Shown here: one piece after another, positions 46,801-54,371 of the stretch
Numbering within the stretch: the stretch's first letter is position 1
Layout of the letters: each line of letters opens with the position of its first letter
Assembly (NCBI RefSeq): GCF_030142155.1
Contig: NZ_CP126247.1
Coordinates: forward strand, 992,001 to 1,056,000
Source: Arthrobacter sp. zg-Y820
Lineage (GTDB): Bacteria; Actinomycetota; Actinomycetes; Actinomycetales; Micrococcaceae
Reading direction: 5' to 3'
Length of the DNA: 64,000 nt
The notes under the pieces: generated by a model
Told to the model about the DNA's origin: nothing
The model's database searches: none
Seen by the model: only the letters and a program-made list of their open reading frames with translations
Translations under genes and position numbers: made by a program

Positions 46801-46938
46801 GTTGGTTTGCCAGGTGGGCAGGGCGACGGCGGAGAAGGCCACGCCGGGGGACAAGGCGCTTGCCGGAGCGGCAACGCCAATCAGGGTTGCTGCTGCAACA
46901 GCCGCAACCGAACATATTGCCGCAATTTTTTTGTGCAC
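43855..46938 (-). CDS. Secreted multidomain LamG/FN3/DNRLRE protein 1 (1027 aa)
   Basis: A signal peptide (cleavage near APASA, about residue 28) is followed by an N-terminal beta-propeller-like region with F-TVNG repeats (about 30-400). Next come a fibronectin-III domain, a LamG/concanavalin-like domain (about 505-730; TYWRLDDS, AEAWFKTDS, GGDSLNNWPGR), a second FN3 (about 745-835) and a C-terminal DNRLRE/CBM96-like domain (DTYVNQGAPNGVHG, then GIT-SAGTDNAWFHTKE). It is probably a cell-surface or matrix glycan-binding protein. It is the first gene of the BY-kinase 1 operon and has the operator-promoter. Protein 2 (49664-51931) is a shorter paralogue. Confidence 0.9.
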   Translation of the reverse strand: MHKKIAAICSVAAVAAATLIGVAAPASALSPGVAFSAVALPTWQTNGIAWAMAEADGVMYVGGTFTQVRPPGTAAGNSQSRAAVNFAAFDASTGTPTSCALSFSGGTGATVRAMDVSPDGRKLYVGGNFTTVNGVTANRLAAINLPGCTVDTTFRPGTVNSTVRTIAATANAVYFGGDFTTVNGTSRSRFAAVGPTGSLLPWAPVADGVGRALDVPAGRNVVLISGDFSNVNGTPSRAMAVVDNGAGANVRTYPAAEYVPASAVVKDVTSDGTSFYIAGEGMGGRSFDGRARLSLDNNYEQIWKDTCQGATQAVLPYKDVLYSGHHVHDCSAMGGFADGTRKHLSAQDIDNPYPFLGWSPDTNDGTGEGLGPRALEITSTGRDDVLWVAGEFTTTNGTAQQGLTRFGPGPASAAPGTPANVSAVSFAAGQNQVRWTQSVDNDDSALTYSVYRNGSSTALGTVTGNSTWFSTPQLSFTDTTATPGTAYTYRVRASDGTSTSALSGQVSVTTAAATQPYPAAVLGDGASTYWRLDDSTAKAPADSSPGNNRGVTFGGPLLAGTAGAVPGSTAAVFDGVDDQVSGQQRYSAPTTYSAEAWFKTDSVQGGKIFGFASGQPDRHGTRNSSGTVDRHLYMTTGGTLAFGVLDAANTPVAVTTAQAYNDNAWHHAVATQTASGFTLYVDGNAVGSSQTPAAQTYTGSWRVGGDSLNNWPGRPTSNYLAGSIDEFSAYPSALSASQVARHFTAGGGTPGQPEPAPDTAAPAAVTGAAAAVSNSTATLSWQAATDNVGVTGYRVYRSVEEGFTPSAANLLTTTGGSVLSVSDADLAPGTYYYRVAAVDAAGNAGAASAQVNATVAGAPPVEPVTLSLSPTADTYVNQGAPNGVHGSAVSMASRGSLAYTSYLRFAPGTTVPAGMRLTSATLRVYTTSESFSNSTDPHSVQPVTGSWTEAATTYNTRPALGTSVLGSISPTATNTAYTVDLDPAAVSAMLSGSIDLGITSAGTDNAWFHTKEASSTRRPVLTLVFGP

Positions 46939-46991
46939 GGCTTTACCGCCTCATGAAATGGGGACGGGCCCGCGGCCCGAAACTGAATGGA

Positions 46992-47078
46992 AGCGTAGCC
47001 GCAGCCCACTGCGTGTCCCACGGTGGCCTTTACTCGAGTTGAGGCGCTGAATACTCGGGCCGGCACTCCCTCTACTCG
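46992..47078 (-). promoter_or_regulatory. Operator-promoter of the LamG1-lipoprotein-BY-kinase operon
   Basis: On the minus strand, CGAGTA-AAGGC-CACCGT (47036-47020, centre 47028) lies 31 nt before the -10 hexamer TACGCT (46997-46992). Two further CGAGTA half-sites lie upstream, each exactly 21 bp apart (plus-strand TACTCG at 47031, 47052 and 47073). Direct repeats two helical turns apart recall the arrays bound by MalT, the LAL archetype. Confidence 0.6.
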
Positions 47079-47082
47079 TGTT

Positions 47083-47131
47083 TTTCCGGGCCCTACGTGA
47101 TTGTGCTGAATTTGCTTTACGGGCCCGGAAA
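47083..47131 (+). repeat. Perfect 11-bp inverted repeat in the cytidylyltransferase leader
   Basis: TTTCCGGGCCC (47083-47093) and GGGCCCGGAAA (47121-47131) enclose 27 nt. It lies 55 bp before the ATG of the next gene and could be a leader hairpin or a binding site. Confidence 0.6.
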
Positions 47132-47185
47132 TATGCGTTGAAAATGAAAAGAGATTTAACGGACCACAACTGGGGGTTGTTCATA

Positions 47186-47638
47186 ATGGCAGTTCGGATC
47201 GGCTATGCCTCGGGGGTTTATGACCTTTTCCATATCGGCCACCTGAATTTGCTGAAGCATGCCCGCAGCCAGTGTGACTATCTGATTGCCGGCGTTGCTT
47301 CCACCGAAATGACGCAGCGGCTCAAGGGCACCACCCCCGTGGTGCCGCTGGCTGAGCGGCTGGAGATTGTGCGCAGCGTCCGCTTTGTTGATGACGTGGT
47401 GGTGGATGAGCACCTGAACAAGGCGGACACCTGGCGTGAGGTGGGCTTCAACGTCTTTTTCAAGGGTGATGACTGGCGGGGCACCGAGAAGGGCGACCGC
47501 CTGGAGCGGAACATGGCGCAGATCGGAGTGGAAGTCGTGTATTTCCCCTACACGGTCACCACGTCCTCCACCGTCCTGCGCCGGGCCCTGACCCTTTTGG
47601 ACGGCGGGCGGGCCGGGGACACAGCCCTGAACGCATGA
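47186..47638 (+). CDS. Glycerol-3-phosphate cytidylyltransferase-like nucleotidyltransferase (150 aa)
   Basis: A TagD/TarD-type enzyme with the HxGH motif (YDLFHIGHLNLLKHA, about residues 10-24), FFKGDDWRGTEKG and the C-terminal substrate motif TTSSTVLRR. TagD makes CDP-glycerol from CTP and glycerol 3-phosphate. Related enzymes make other CDP- or ADP-linked products, so the substrate is inferred. ATG 47186 has GGGGG upstream and gives the family length. The stop overlaps the next start (ATGA). Confidence 0.87.
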   Translation: MAVRIGYASGVYDLFHIGHLNLLKHARSQCDYLIAGVASTEMTQRLKGTTPVVPLAERLEIVRSVRFVDDVVVDEHLNKADTWREVGFNVFFKGDDWRGTEKGDRLERNMAQIGVEVVYFPYTVTTSSTVLRRALTLLDGGRAGDTALNA

Positions 47639-49116
47639 ACGCTCCGCACCGTTCCGCGCAGCGGCCGGCCCGGGGACTGTCCCGGCGTGAAGTGCTGGCC
47701 CTGGGCGCCGCCGGGCTTGTCCTGACTGCCTGCGACAACCGCGCTGACGCTGATGCCTCCGACGGGTCCGGCACGCCCGAGCCCGCTCCGGTCCACACCA
47801 TCGAATCGATGCTGGCGGCCGCACCGTTCCTGGTGGCGCACCGCGGATCGTGGGACAACTGGCCCGAGCACACCATGGCCGCGTACCGCGGTGCGGTCAA
47901 CGCCGGCGCCGTGGCGTTGGAAGTGTCCGTCAGCGCCACCTCGGACGGGAAGCTGGTCTGCCACCATGACCTGAACACCAAACGCACCACCGGCCGCATG
48001 CTGATGATCAAGGATTCCACCTACGCCCAGCTGTCCGAGCTCGTGGTTGACGCCCGGGCCTGGCTGGGCCCGAAGGCGGGCACGGAAAAGATCCCCCTGC
48101 TCAAGGACGTCCTGGATGCCTTCGCCGCCTCCCACGTCATTTTCATCGAGGACAAGCAGGGCACTAACACCCGTGCGCTGCTGGATCTGATGGACACCTA
48201 TCCGGAGTCGCGCAGCCATTTGATCTGGAAACAGTCGGCGGAGGCGGCGCAGATCGATGCGGCGACCAAGCGCGGATACGCCAGCTGGGGCTACTTCACG
48301 GCGGAGCAGCTGGACCTTGTGCCCAAGCTGGCCGGGCAGTTCACCTACCTGGGCGTGCACCATTCGGCCTCCGACGCCGAAATCGCGGACGTGGTGGCCA
48401 TCGGCAAGCCCGTCATTTGCTGGGAGGCACACACCCGCGAGCTGCGGGACCGGCTGCTGGCGCTGGGCGTGTCCGGGGTGATGTGCGCCAACCTTCCGTA
48501 CCTGGCCACCGATGAGCCCGTGGCAACCGCCGACAGCTTTGGCGAGGGGATCCGGGCTCCCGGCGACCTGCCGTGGATGGTTGGACAGGGCTGGAATCTC
48601 CAGCCGGAACTGAAGCTCGCCGGCGGCACCCTGCTCATGTCCGCCGCAGCCAACAGCAGTTACCGGATGGGTTCGCTATGCCCGGTGCGCCGGGAAATCT
48701 ACAGCATCCACTTCGACATGCGCTGGCCGGTGGCCCTGCCGGACGATGACACCCTGCACGCCGGCATGGCGTTCGGCCAGGAGGACGACCGCCCCTACCG
48801 GGTGCTGATTCCCAGCGACGTGGGCGGCTACCACTTGGTGGTCCGGCCCACCGGGGAAATGACACTGCTGTTGCGCAGTCCGGGCGAACCCGGCGGGCTG
48901 CGGCTGAGCGCTGTGGACACGGCGCCGGTGAAAGCCGGCGAGTGGATGTCGTTCAAGATTGATATCGCCCCTGACAGTGTCCGGTTTTCCCGTCTGGACG
49001 GTGCCGGCTGGGCGGGCATCACCTCGAACCGCAAGTACCGCGGCGGCTACTTCAGCCTGGCCCGCAACTATTCGGATGATTACCCGGTGGAGTTCCGCAA
49101 GGTGAAGGTTGTCTAG
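47635..49116 (+). CDS. Tat-type lipoprotein with a degenerate glycerophosphodiester phosphodiesterase domain (493 aa)
   Basis: A twin-arginine signal (LSRREVLALGAAG) ends in lipobox LTAC (Cys33). A GDPD-like TIM barrel follows: catalytic HRG (69-71), NWPEHTMAAY and VCHHDLN (110-111 His, 112 Asp). The usual Glu-x-Asp metal motif reads Glu-Val-Ser (96-98), losing the Asp ligand; IFIEDKQG keeps the Lys. The C-terminal 170 residues are a beta-rich, possibly lectin-like domain. It is coupled to the cytidylyltransferase, suggesting glycerol-phosphate handling at the surface. It may bind rather than hydrolyse. Confidence 0.82.
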   Translation: MNAPHRSAQRPARGLSRREVLALGAAGLVLTACDNRADADASDGSGTPEPAPVHTIESMLAAAPFLVAHRGSWDNWPEHTMAAYRGAVNAGAVALEVSVSATSDGKLVCHHDLNTKRTTGRMLMIKDSTYAQLSELVVDARAWLGPKAGTEKIPLLKDVLDAFAASHVIFIEDKQGTNTRALLDLMDTYPESRSHLIWKQSAEAAQIDAATKRGYASWGYFTAEQLDLVPKLAGQFTYLGVHHSASDAEIADVVAIGKPVICWEAHTRELRDRLLALGVSGVMCANLPYLATDEPVATADSFGEGIRAPGDLPWMVGQGWNLQPELKLAGGTLLMSAAANSSYRMGSLCPVRREIYSIHFDMRWPVALPDDDTLHAGMAFGQEDDRPYRVLIPSDVGGYHLVVRPTGEMTLLLRSPGEPGGLRLSAVDTAPVKAGEWMSFKIDIAPDSVRFSRLDGAGWAGITSNRKYRGGYFSLARNYSDDYPVEFRKVKVV

Positions 49117-49118
49117 CT

Positions 49119-49157
49119 TGCGCTGACGGCATTGCGCTGACGGTTACGGTTCGCTGA
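49119..49157. repeat. Short direct repeats between convergent genes
   Basis: TTGCGCTGACGG occurs twice in a row with a 14-bp period, followed by a degenerate third copy. The gap is 46 bp and holds nothing else. Confidence 0.5.
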
Positions 49158-49162
49158 CCCCT

Positions 49163-49663
49163 CTACTGCGGTACGCGGATCGCTTCCGGTGAACGACGAC
49201 TCGCTGCCGGTGGACGACGACGGCGGCGGCGCAGGGAGCGCTGCCCCCGCCCGGCTGCGGTCAGCGCCAGCCCCAGCAGGGCTCCGCCGGCATTGAGCAG
49301 GACATCCTGCGCGTTGCCCTGCCGGTGCGGGAGGTACACATCCTGAAAGCCCTCCATCCCCGCGGCGAATCCGGCGCACAGCAGCAGCGCGAACCACCAG
49401 CGGCGCGGCGGCAGCAACGCCGCGACCAGCGCACCCAGCGGAATAAACAGGAGCACGTTGGCGGCGGATTCCAGCATTGCGTAGTCCACCCAGCCCGGCA
49501 GCCCATGGTCCTGCAACCGGTGGAGTAACCGCAGCAGGGTGCCGTACAGCGGCCGGTCCACCGGCGCGGGCCAGAGCAGGATCGCCGCCATCACTGCCAG
49601 CACCCCGCTGGCAGCGGTCCACAGCGCGGCACGCCGGGCGGAGCCGTCCCGTACCGGCGCCAA
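49163..49663 (-). CDS. VanZ-like membrane protein (166 aa)
   Basis: Four hydrophobic segments with the VanZ-family features ANVLLFIPLGALVAAL, GMEGFQDVYLPHRQGNAQDVLLNAGGALLG. VanZ proteins are membrane proteins linked to teicoplanin resistance or envelope functions; the biochemical role is unknown. A basic, Arg-rich tail ends the protein. The start is TTG directly after the LamG protein 2 stop, so the two form an operon. Confidence 0.85.
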   Translation of the reverse strand: MAPVRDGSARRAALWTAASGVLAVMAAILLWPAPVDRPLYGTLLRLLHRLQDHGLPGWVDYAMLESAANVLLFIPLGALVAALLPPRRWWFALLLCAGFAAGMEGFQDVYLPHRQGNAQDVLLNAGGALLGLALTAAGRGQRSLRRRRRRPPAASRRSPEAIRVPQ

Positions 49664-51931
49664 TTACCGGCGGCCCTGCTGGTTGTGGGCGGCAACCTGC
49701 GCGGCGGTCAGCGCCGTCGGGTACACGGCGAACTCGTCAATGGAGCCCTTGAAGTGGCGGCTGGTCGGAGCATTCGGCCAGGTGGACGGGATCGAGTCCC
49801 CGCCGATCCGCCAGGATCCCAGGGAGACGGTGTTGGCGGACACGGTATTGGAGGCAACCCTCACGCCGTCGACATAGAGCACCATGCCGCCCGGGCCCTG
49901 GGTCGCCACCACGTGGTGCCAGGCGTTGTCGTTGTAACTGGCGGGCGAGGTCACCACCACCCTCGTGCCGGACCAGGTGCCGAACACGAGCTTGCCGGCG
50001 TTGCTCATGTAGACGTGCCGGTCATAGACGCTGCTGTAGCCGAGCAAGCTTCCGTTGCGGCGGGGCTGGGCGTTGCCGAAGCCCAGGATCTTCCCGCCGG
50101 TGGTGGTGTCCGTCTTGAACCAGGCCTCGGCGCTGAACACCGTCGGGGCGCTGACGCGCTGCTGACCGAAGATCATGTCGTCGACGCCGTCAAAGCTGGC
50201 CGCGCGGTTGCTGTCGCTGCGCAGGGCTCCGGCGGATCCCGAGAGTTTCGCCCCGAGGTTGGGCAGGCCCATCTTGTTGCCGTTGGAGGAATCGGCCGCC
50301 GCCGCCAGGGAGTCGCCCAGCCGCCAGTAGGTGGTGGCGCCGTCGGCCCGCACCAGCGCCGGATAGGGGGCAGCCGACGTCGCCGTGGTGACCTGAACCT
50401 GCGCGGACAGCGGGCCGCTGCGTCCGCTGGGATCCGTGGCCTGCACCCGGTAGGTGTAGGCAGTGCCCGGCACCGCAGTGGTGTCGGTGAAGGAGGCCTG
50501 CGGCAGGTCCCACCAGCGCGACGACGAATTGACGGCCGCCAGCGGGGTGGTGGAACCGTTGCGGTAGACCCGGTAGGTGAGCTCGGAATCGTCGGGGTCC
50601 GAGGTGGACTGCCAGCGGATGGTGTTCTGGCCGGAGGCCCGGGACTCGGCGCTGACAAACTTCGGGGTGCCCGGGCCGGCGGTGCTGGACGATGCCGGTC
50701 CGAAGCGGGTCAGGCTCTGCTGCCCGCTGCCGTTGACGGTGGTGAATTCTCCGCCGGTCCACAGGACGTCCCTGCCGCTTCCGGCCGTGGTGTGGGCCAG
50801 GGCCCGCGGGCCGATCCCTTCGCCCTGGCCGTCATTGGTGACCGGGTTCCACTGGTGCATGGGGGAGGGGCTGGTGATGCTCTGTGCGCTCAGGTGCACG
50901 CGCGGTCCGTCGGGAAAGGAGTTCATGCTGGAGCAGTCGTGTGCGTGATGCGCGGAGTACAGCGTCTGGCTGTACACGCTCACCGCCTGCGTGGCGCCCA
51001 GGCAGGTGTCCCGCCAGACCTGGTTGTAGGTGGTCAGGTCCAGCCGCGCGCGGCCGTCGAACACGCCGCCGCCGGTGCCCTCGTTGCCGATGTAGAAGCT
51101 GGTGCCGTCGGAGTCGATGGACTTCACCGTGGAGGTGCGCGGAATGAAGAAGTTGGGATAGGTGCGGACGTTGGCGCCGGTGGTGTTGTTCAGCACAGCC
51201 AGGGCCTTGGAGTCGGCGCCGTTCATGGTGAGGAAGTCGCCGCCGGCGAGCACCGTGCTCTTGCCGGCGGGGACGTGCAGGGCCCGCACCGGCTGATCCG
51301 CCGACGGCGCCCACGCCTGCAGCGATCCGGTGGCACTGACTGCTGCCAGCCGGTTGCGGGCCGCCGTTCCGACGGTCCTAAAATCTCCGCCGAAGTAGAC
51401 GGCTGAGGCCGTGGCCTCGATGGCGCGCACGGTGGAGGAGACGGCTGCGGGTTTGAAGTTGGTGTTGACGGTGCAGCCGGGCAGGTTGATCGCGGCAATG
51501 CGGGTGGTGGCCACGCCGTTGACCGTGCCGAAGCTGCCTCCGATGTACAGCGTGCGCCCGTCGGGGGAGACGTCCAAGGCCCGCACGGTGGCGCTGCCTC
51601 CGGTCACTGACAGTGAGCAGCTGGTGGGGTTGCCGGTGTAGGCGTCGAACGCGGCAAAGTTCACTGCGCTCCTTGATCCGGCGGCGCCGGCTGCGGTCCC
51701 GGGCGGGCGGATGGCAGTGAAGGTTCCGCCGGCGTACACCACCCCGTTGGACTCGGCCATGGTCCAGACAATTCCGTTGGTTTGCCACGTGGGCAGATTG
51801 GTGGCGGAGAATGCCACGCCGGGGGAGAGCGCAGCCGCGGGCGGAGCGAACCCGATCAGGGATGCGGCGGCGAGGACAACCCCGCTCAGGACGGCGGCGA
51901 CTTTTCTGAACATTTCGAACCCGGCTTTCAT
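49664..51931 (-). CDS. Secreted LamG/FN3 protein 2 (755 aa)
   Basis: A shorter paralogue of LamG protein 1: signal peptide, N-terminal F-TVNG propeller-like repeats, one FN3 domain and a C-terminal LamG domain (TYWRLGDS, AEAWFKTDT, VYDRHVYMSNAGKLVFG). The second FN3 and DNRLRE domains are absent. ATG 51931 is chosen; GTG 51958 (near the predicted transcription start, nearly leaderless) and ATG 51913 are alternatives. It has its own operator-promoter and is followed directly by the VanZ-like gene. Confidence 0.88.
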   Translation of the reverse strand: MKAGFEMFRKVAAVLSGVVLAAASLIGFAPPAAALSPGVAFSATNLPTWQTNGIVWTMAESNGVVYAGGTFTAIRPPGTAAGAAGSRSAVNFAAFDAYTGNPTSCSLSVTGGSATVRALDVSPDGRTLYIGGSFGTVNGVATTRIAAINLPGCTVNTNFKPAAVSSTVRAIEATASAVYFGGDFRTVGTAARNRLAAVSATGSLQAWAPSADQPVRALHVPAGKSTVLAGGDFLTMNGADSKALAVLNNTTGANVRTYPNFFIPRTSTVKSIDSDGTSFYIGNEGTGGGVFDGRARLDLTTYNQVWRDTCLGATQAVSVYSQTLYSAHHAHDCSSMNSFPDGPRVHLSAQSITSPSPMHQWNPVTNDGQGEGIGPRALAHTTAGSGRDVLWTGGEFTTVNGSGQQSLTRFGPASSSTAGPGTPKFVSAESRASGQNTIRWQSTSDPDDSELTYRVYRNGSTTPLAAVNSSSRWWDLPQASFTDTTAVPGTAYTYRVQATDPSGRSGPLSAQVQVTTATSAAPYPALVRADGATTYWRLGDSLAAAADSSNGNKMGLPNLGAKLSGSAGALRSDSNRAASFDGVDDMIFGQQRVSAPTVFSAEAWFKTDTTTGGKILGFGNAQPRRNGSLLGYSSVYDRHVYMSNAGKLVFGTWSGTRVVVTSPASYNDNAWHHVVATQGPGGMVLYVDGVRVASNTVSANTVSLGSWRIGGDSIPSTWPNAPTSRHFKGSIDEFAVYPTALTAAQVAAHNQQGRR

Positions 51932-51967
51932 TCCGCCAAAGCGCCCGGCGGGGCGCACCCGCTATGC

Positions 51968-52012
51968 AACCTAACGTCCGCGTCGGGCGGGGTAACCGGT
52001 ACGGAATACCCG
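51968..52012 (-). promoter_or_regulatory. Operator-promoter of LamG protein 2
   Basis: On the plus strand CCGGTA-CGGAA-TACCCG (51996-52012, centre 52004) overlaps a second site GGGGTA-ACCGG-TACGGA (51989-52005). On the minus strand TAGGTT (51973-51968) starts 31 nt from centre 52004. Confidence 0.6.
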
Positions 52013-52191
52013 TTTTCGCCGGCTTACCTACCTGCCGGCGGCAAACCTGCGTACGGCGCTCGCAGCCCGCCCAACTAAGGTGCGGCTCAGGTGCGCTCGC
52101 GGCCGTGCAGTGGGATGATTAGCACAGACTTATGTTGCGTATTGATGCAGATCACGTGCGCACCCGACCGGCCAGCCAAGGAGTTTTTCCA

Positions 52192-53508
52192 GTGCCTGTG
52201 GTTTCCACCCCCGAAACGCTCAAGCCCCTGACCGGGCCCCTGGACAACGCCGAGGTCCTGCGCATCCGCAACGACTTCCCGATCCTGCACCAGCAGGTCA
52301 ACGGCCATCCGCTGGTGTACCTGGACTCGGGCGCCACCTCGCAGAACCCGCTCAGCGTGATCGAAGCCGAACAGGAGTTCTACGAACAGCGCAACTCGGC
52401 GGTGCACCGCGGCGCGCACACCCTCGCCGTGGCCGCGACCGACGTGTACGAGGATGCCCGCGCCAAGGTCGCCGGCTTCGTGAACGCCCGGCCCAACGAG
52501 ATCGTCTGGACGTCCAACGCCACCGAGGCGATCAACCTGATCGCCTACTCCTTCTCCAACGCCGCCGCCGGCCGCGGGGGAGAGGCCGCCCGCCGCTTCG
52601 CGCTCGGCGCGGGCGACGAGATTGTGGTCACCGAAATGGAGCACCACGCCAACCTGATTCCCTGGCAGGAACTGGCCGCGCGCACCGGAGCGACGCTGCG
52701 GTTCATTCCGGTGGACGACGACGGCGCGCTGCGGCTGGAGGAGGCCGAGCGGCTGATCACCGGGCGCACCAAAATCGTGGCGTTCACGCACGCCTCCAAC
52801 GTGCTCGGCACCATCAACCCGGTGGAAACCCTGGTGCGCCTCGCGCACAACGCGGGGGCGCTCGTCGTGCTCGATGCCTGCCAGTCGGTGCCGCACCTGC
52901 CGGTGGACGTGAAGGCGCTGGACGTGGATTTCGCCGCGTTCTCCGGGCACAAGATGCTCGGCCCCACCGGCATCGGCGTGCTCTACGGCAAGGCCGAACT
53001 GCTGGACGCGATGCCGCCGTTCCTGACCGGCGGATCGATGATCACCACGGTGACCATGGAGCAGGCCGACTACCTGCCGTCCCCGCAGCGCTTTGAGGCC
53101 GGCACGCAGCGCATTTCGCAGGCCATGGCCCTGGGCACCGCGGTGGATTACCTGCAGGAAACCGGGATGGACCGCATCCACGCCTGGGAGGCCACACTGG
53201 GTGAGCGGCTGGTGGCCGGGCTGGAAGCGATCGAGGGCATCCGGGTGCTCGGCCCGCGCGCCGGCGTGGAGCGGATCGGGCTGGCGGCGTTCGACGTCGA
53301 CGGCGTCCACTCGCACGACGTGGGCCAGTTCCTGGATGATGCGGGCATTGCCGTGCGCGTGGGGCACCACTGCGCGCAGCCGCTGCACCGCCGCCTGGGC
53401 CTGATCTCCACCACCCGCGCCAGCACCTATCTGTACAACACCACCGACGACGTCGACGCGTTCCTGAACGCGGTGGCCGGCGTCCGTCCGTTTTTTGGAG
53501 TGAAGTAA
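52192..53508 (+). CDS. sufS: SufS-type cysteine desulfurase (438 aa)
   Basis: A PLP enzyme that takes sulfur from cysteine for Fe-S clusters. It has the LDSGATSQNP N-terminus, EMEHHANLIPWQ, the PLP-lysine motif FSGHKMLGPTGIGVLYG and the persulfide Cys in RVGHHCAQP. GTG 52192 has a perfect AAGGAG 8 nt upstream. It directly precedes sufU, as in Gram-positive SUF systems. Confidence 0.95.
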   Translation: MPVVSTPETLKPLTGPLDNAEVLRIRNDFPILHQQVNGHPLVYLDSGATSQNPLSVIEAEQEFYEQRNSAVHRGAHTLAVAATDVYEDARAKVAGFVNARPNEIVWTSNATEAINLIAYSFSNAAAGRGGEAARRFALGAGDEIVVTEMEHHANLIPWQELAARTGATLRFIPVDDDGALRLEEAERLITGRTKIVAFTHASNVLGTINPVETLVRLAHNAGALVVLDACQSVPHLPVDVKALDVDFAAFSGHKMLGPTGIGVLYGKAELLDAMPPFLTGGSMITTVTMEQADYLPSPQRFEAGTQRISQAMALGTAVDYLQETGMDRIHAWEATLGERLVAGLEAIEGIRVLGPRAGVERIGLAAFDVDGVHSHDVGQFLDDAGIAVRVGHHCAQPLHRRLGLISTTRASTYLYNTTDDVDAFLNAVAGVRPFFGVK

Positions 53509-54003
53509 ATGAGCGCCGAGCTGCAGCAGCTGTACCAGCAGATCATCCTGGACCATGCCAAGGCCCGGCACGGCGCCGGCCTGGCGGAGGTGCCGGCGGG
53601 GCTGAAGTCGGGGGAGAGCCACCAGCTGAATCCCACCTGCGGCGATGAGATCACGCTGCGCGCGGTGATGACCGACGCCGGAACCTCCGCGGCCGGTGCC
53701 GCCGGCGTTGGGGCCGGCATCACCTCCGTGCAGGGCATCAGCTGGGAGGGGCAGGGCTGTTCCATTTCGATGGCGTCGGCCTCCGTACTCACCGATCTGG
53801 CCGCCGGGCTGTCCCGGGACGAGATCATGGCGCTGGTGGATAACTTCCGCGAGGTGATGCGTTCCCGCGGCACCGTGGAGGCTGATGAAGAGGTGCTCGG
53901 CGACGCCGCCGCGTTCTCCGGCGTCTCCCGCTATCCGGCGCGGGTCAAGTGCGCCATGCTCGCCTGGGTCGCGCTCGAGGAAGCGCTGCTCGCGGCGAAC
54001 TAG
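53509..54003 (+). CDS. sufU: SufU iron-sulfur cluster assembly/sulfurtransfer protein (164 aa)
   Basis: SufU accepts sulfur from SufS. The three Cys ligands are in NPTCGD, GQGCSIS and RVKCAMLAW, and the SufU-specific insertion between the first two Cys is present. The ATG follows the sufS stop directly, so the genes are coupled. Confidence 0.95.
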   Translation: MSAELQQLYQQIILDHAKARHGAGLAEVPAGLKSGESHQLNPTCGDEITLRAVMTDAGTSAAGAAGVGAGITSVQGISWEGQGCSISMASASVLTDLAAGLSRDEIMALVDNFREVMRSRGTVEADEEVLGDAAAFSGVSRYPARVKCAMLAWVALEEALLAAN

Positions 54004-54064
54004 GCCTGCAGGGTCAAGCCATAGTCCAAATCTTGCTGCCGAGCAAGTAATTTCGGGGAACAGA

Positions 54065-54109
54065 CGAGTATCCAATACCGTTCCGCGGAATGAGTTGTGG
54101 TCATACGTT
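54065..54109 (+). promoter_or_regulatory. Operator-promoter of small membrane protein A
   Basis: CGAGTA-TCCAA-TACCGT (54065-54081, centre 54073) lies 31 nt before TACGTT (54104-54109). The predicted transcription start falls on the ATG at 54117, so the mRNA would be leaderless. A GGGAAC at 54056-54061 also lies 17 nt before CGTT, which could suggest an ECF promoter instead. Confidence 0.55.
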
Positions 54110-54116
54110 CGAATGC

Positions 54117-54254
54117 ATGGACACACCTGCCCCCGCAAGAGAATGGCGCCGGACGCGCTACCGTCGTACCCGTCGCGATTGGATCACTTACATCGGCTTG
54201 GCTCTGCTGGCGGCGGTTACGGCCGTGGTGGTGGCAGCGGCTCTCTACAGATGA
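54117..54254 (+). CDS. Small single-pass membrane protein A (45 aa)
   Basis: A short frame with a highly basic N-terminal half (residues 9-20 include EWRRTRYRRTRR), TY at 24-25 and a hydrophobic segment (about 26-43). It resembles the 40-aa protein at 57243-57365 in motif order: EWRR-x-R-x-RR, then T-Y, then a LA-x-LA-x2-T-x-V-x-V-A helix. Both start codons lie 36-37 nt after the operator palindrome. A basic cytoplasmic segment with one membrane helix is predicted. Function is unknown. Confidence 0.65.
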   Translation: MDTPAPAREWRRTRYRRTRRDWITYIGLALLAAVTAVVVAAALYR

Positions 54255-54371
54255 CGCTGATCCCGGGGCCGGGCAAGAAGACAGCCTCGGGACCGTGTTT
54301 CTCCGCAGCCCGCGACGGTGCCGCCAGTAGGCTGGCCGGATGGAAAAAGCACTCAGCCTGGACCTGATCTG

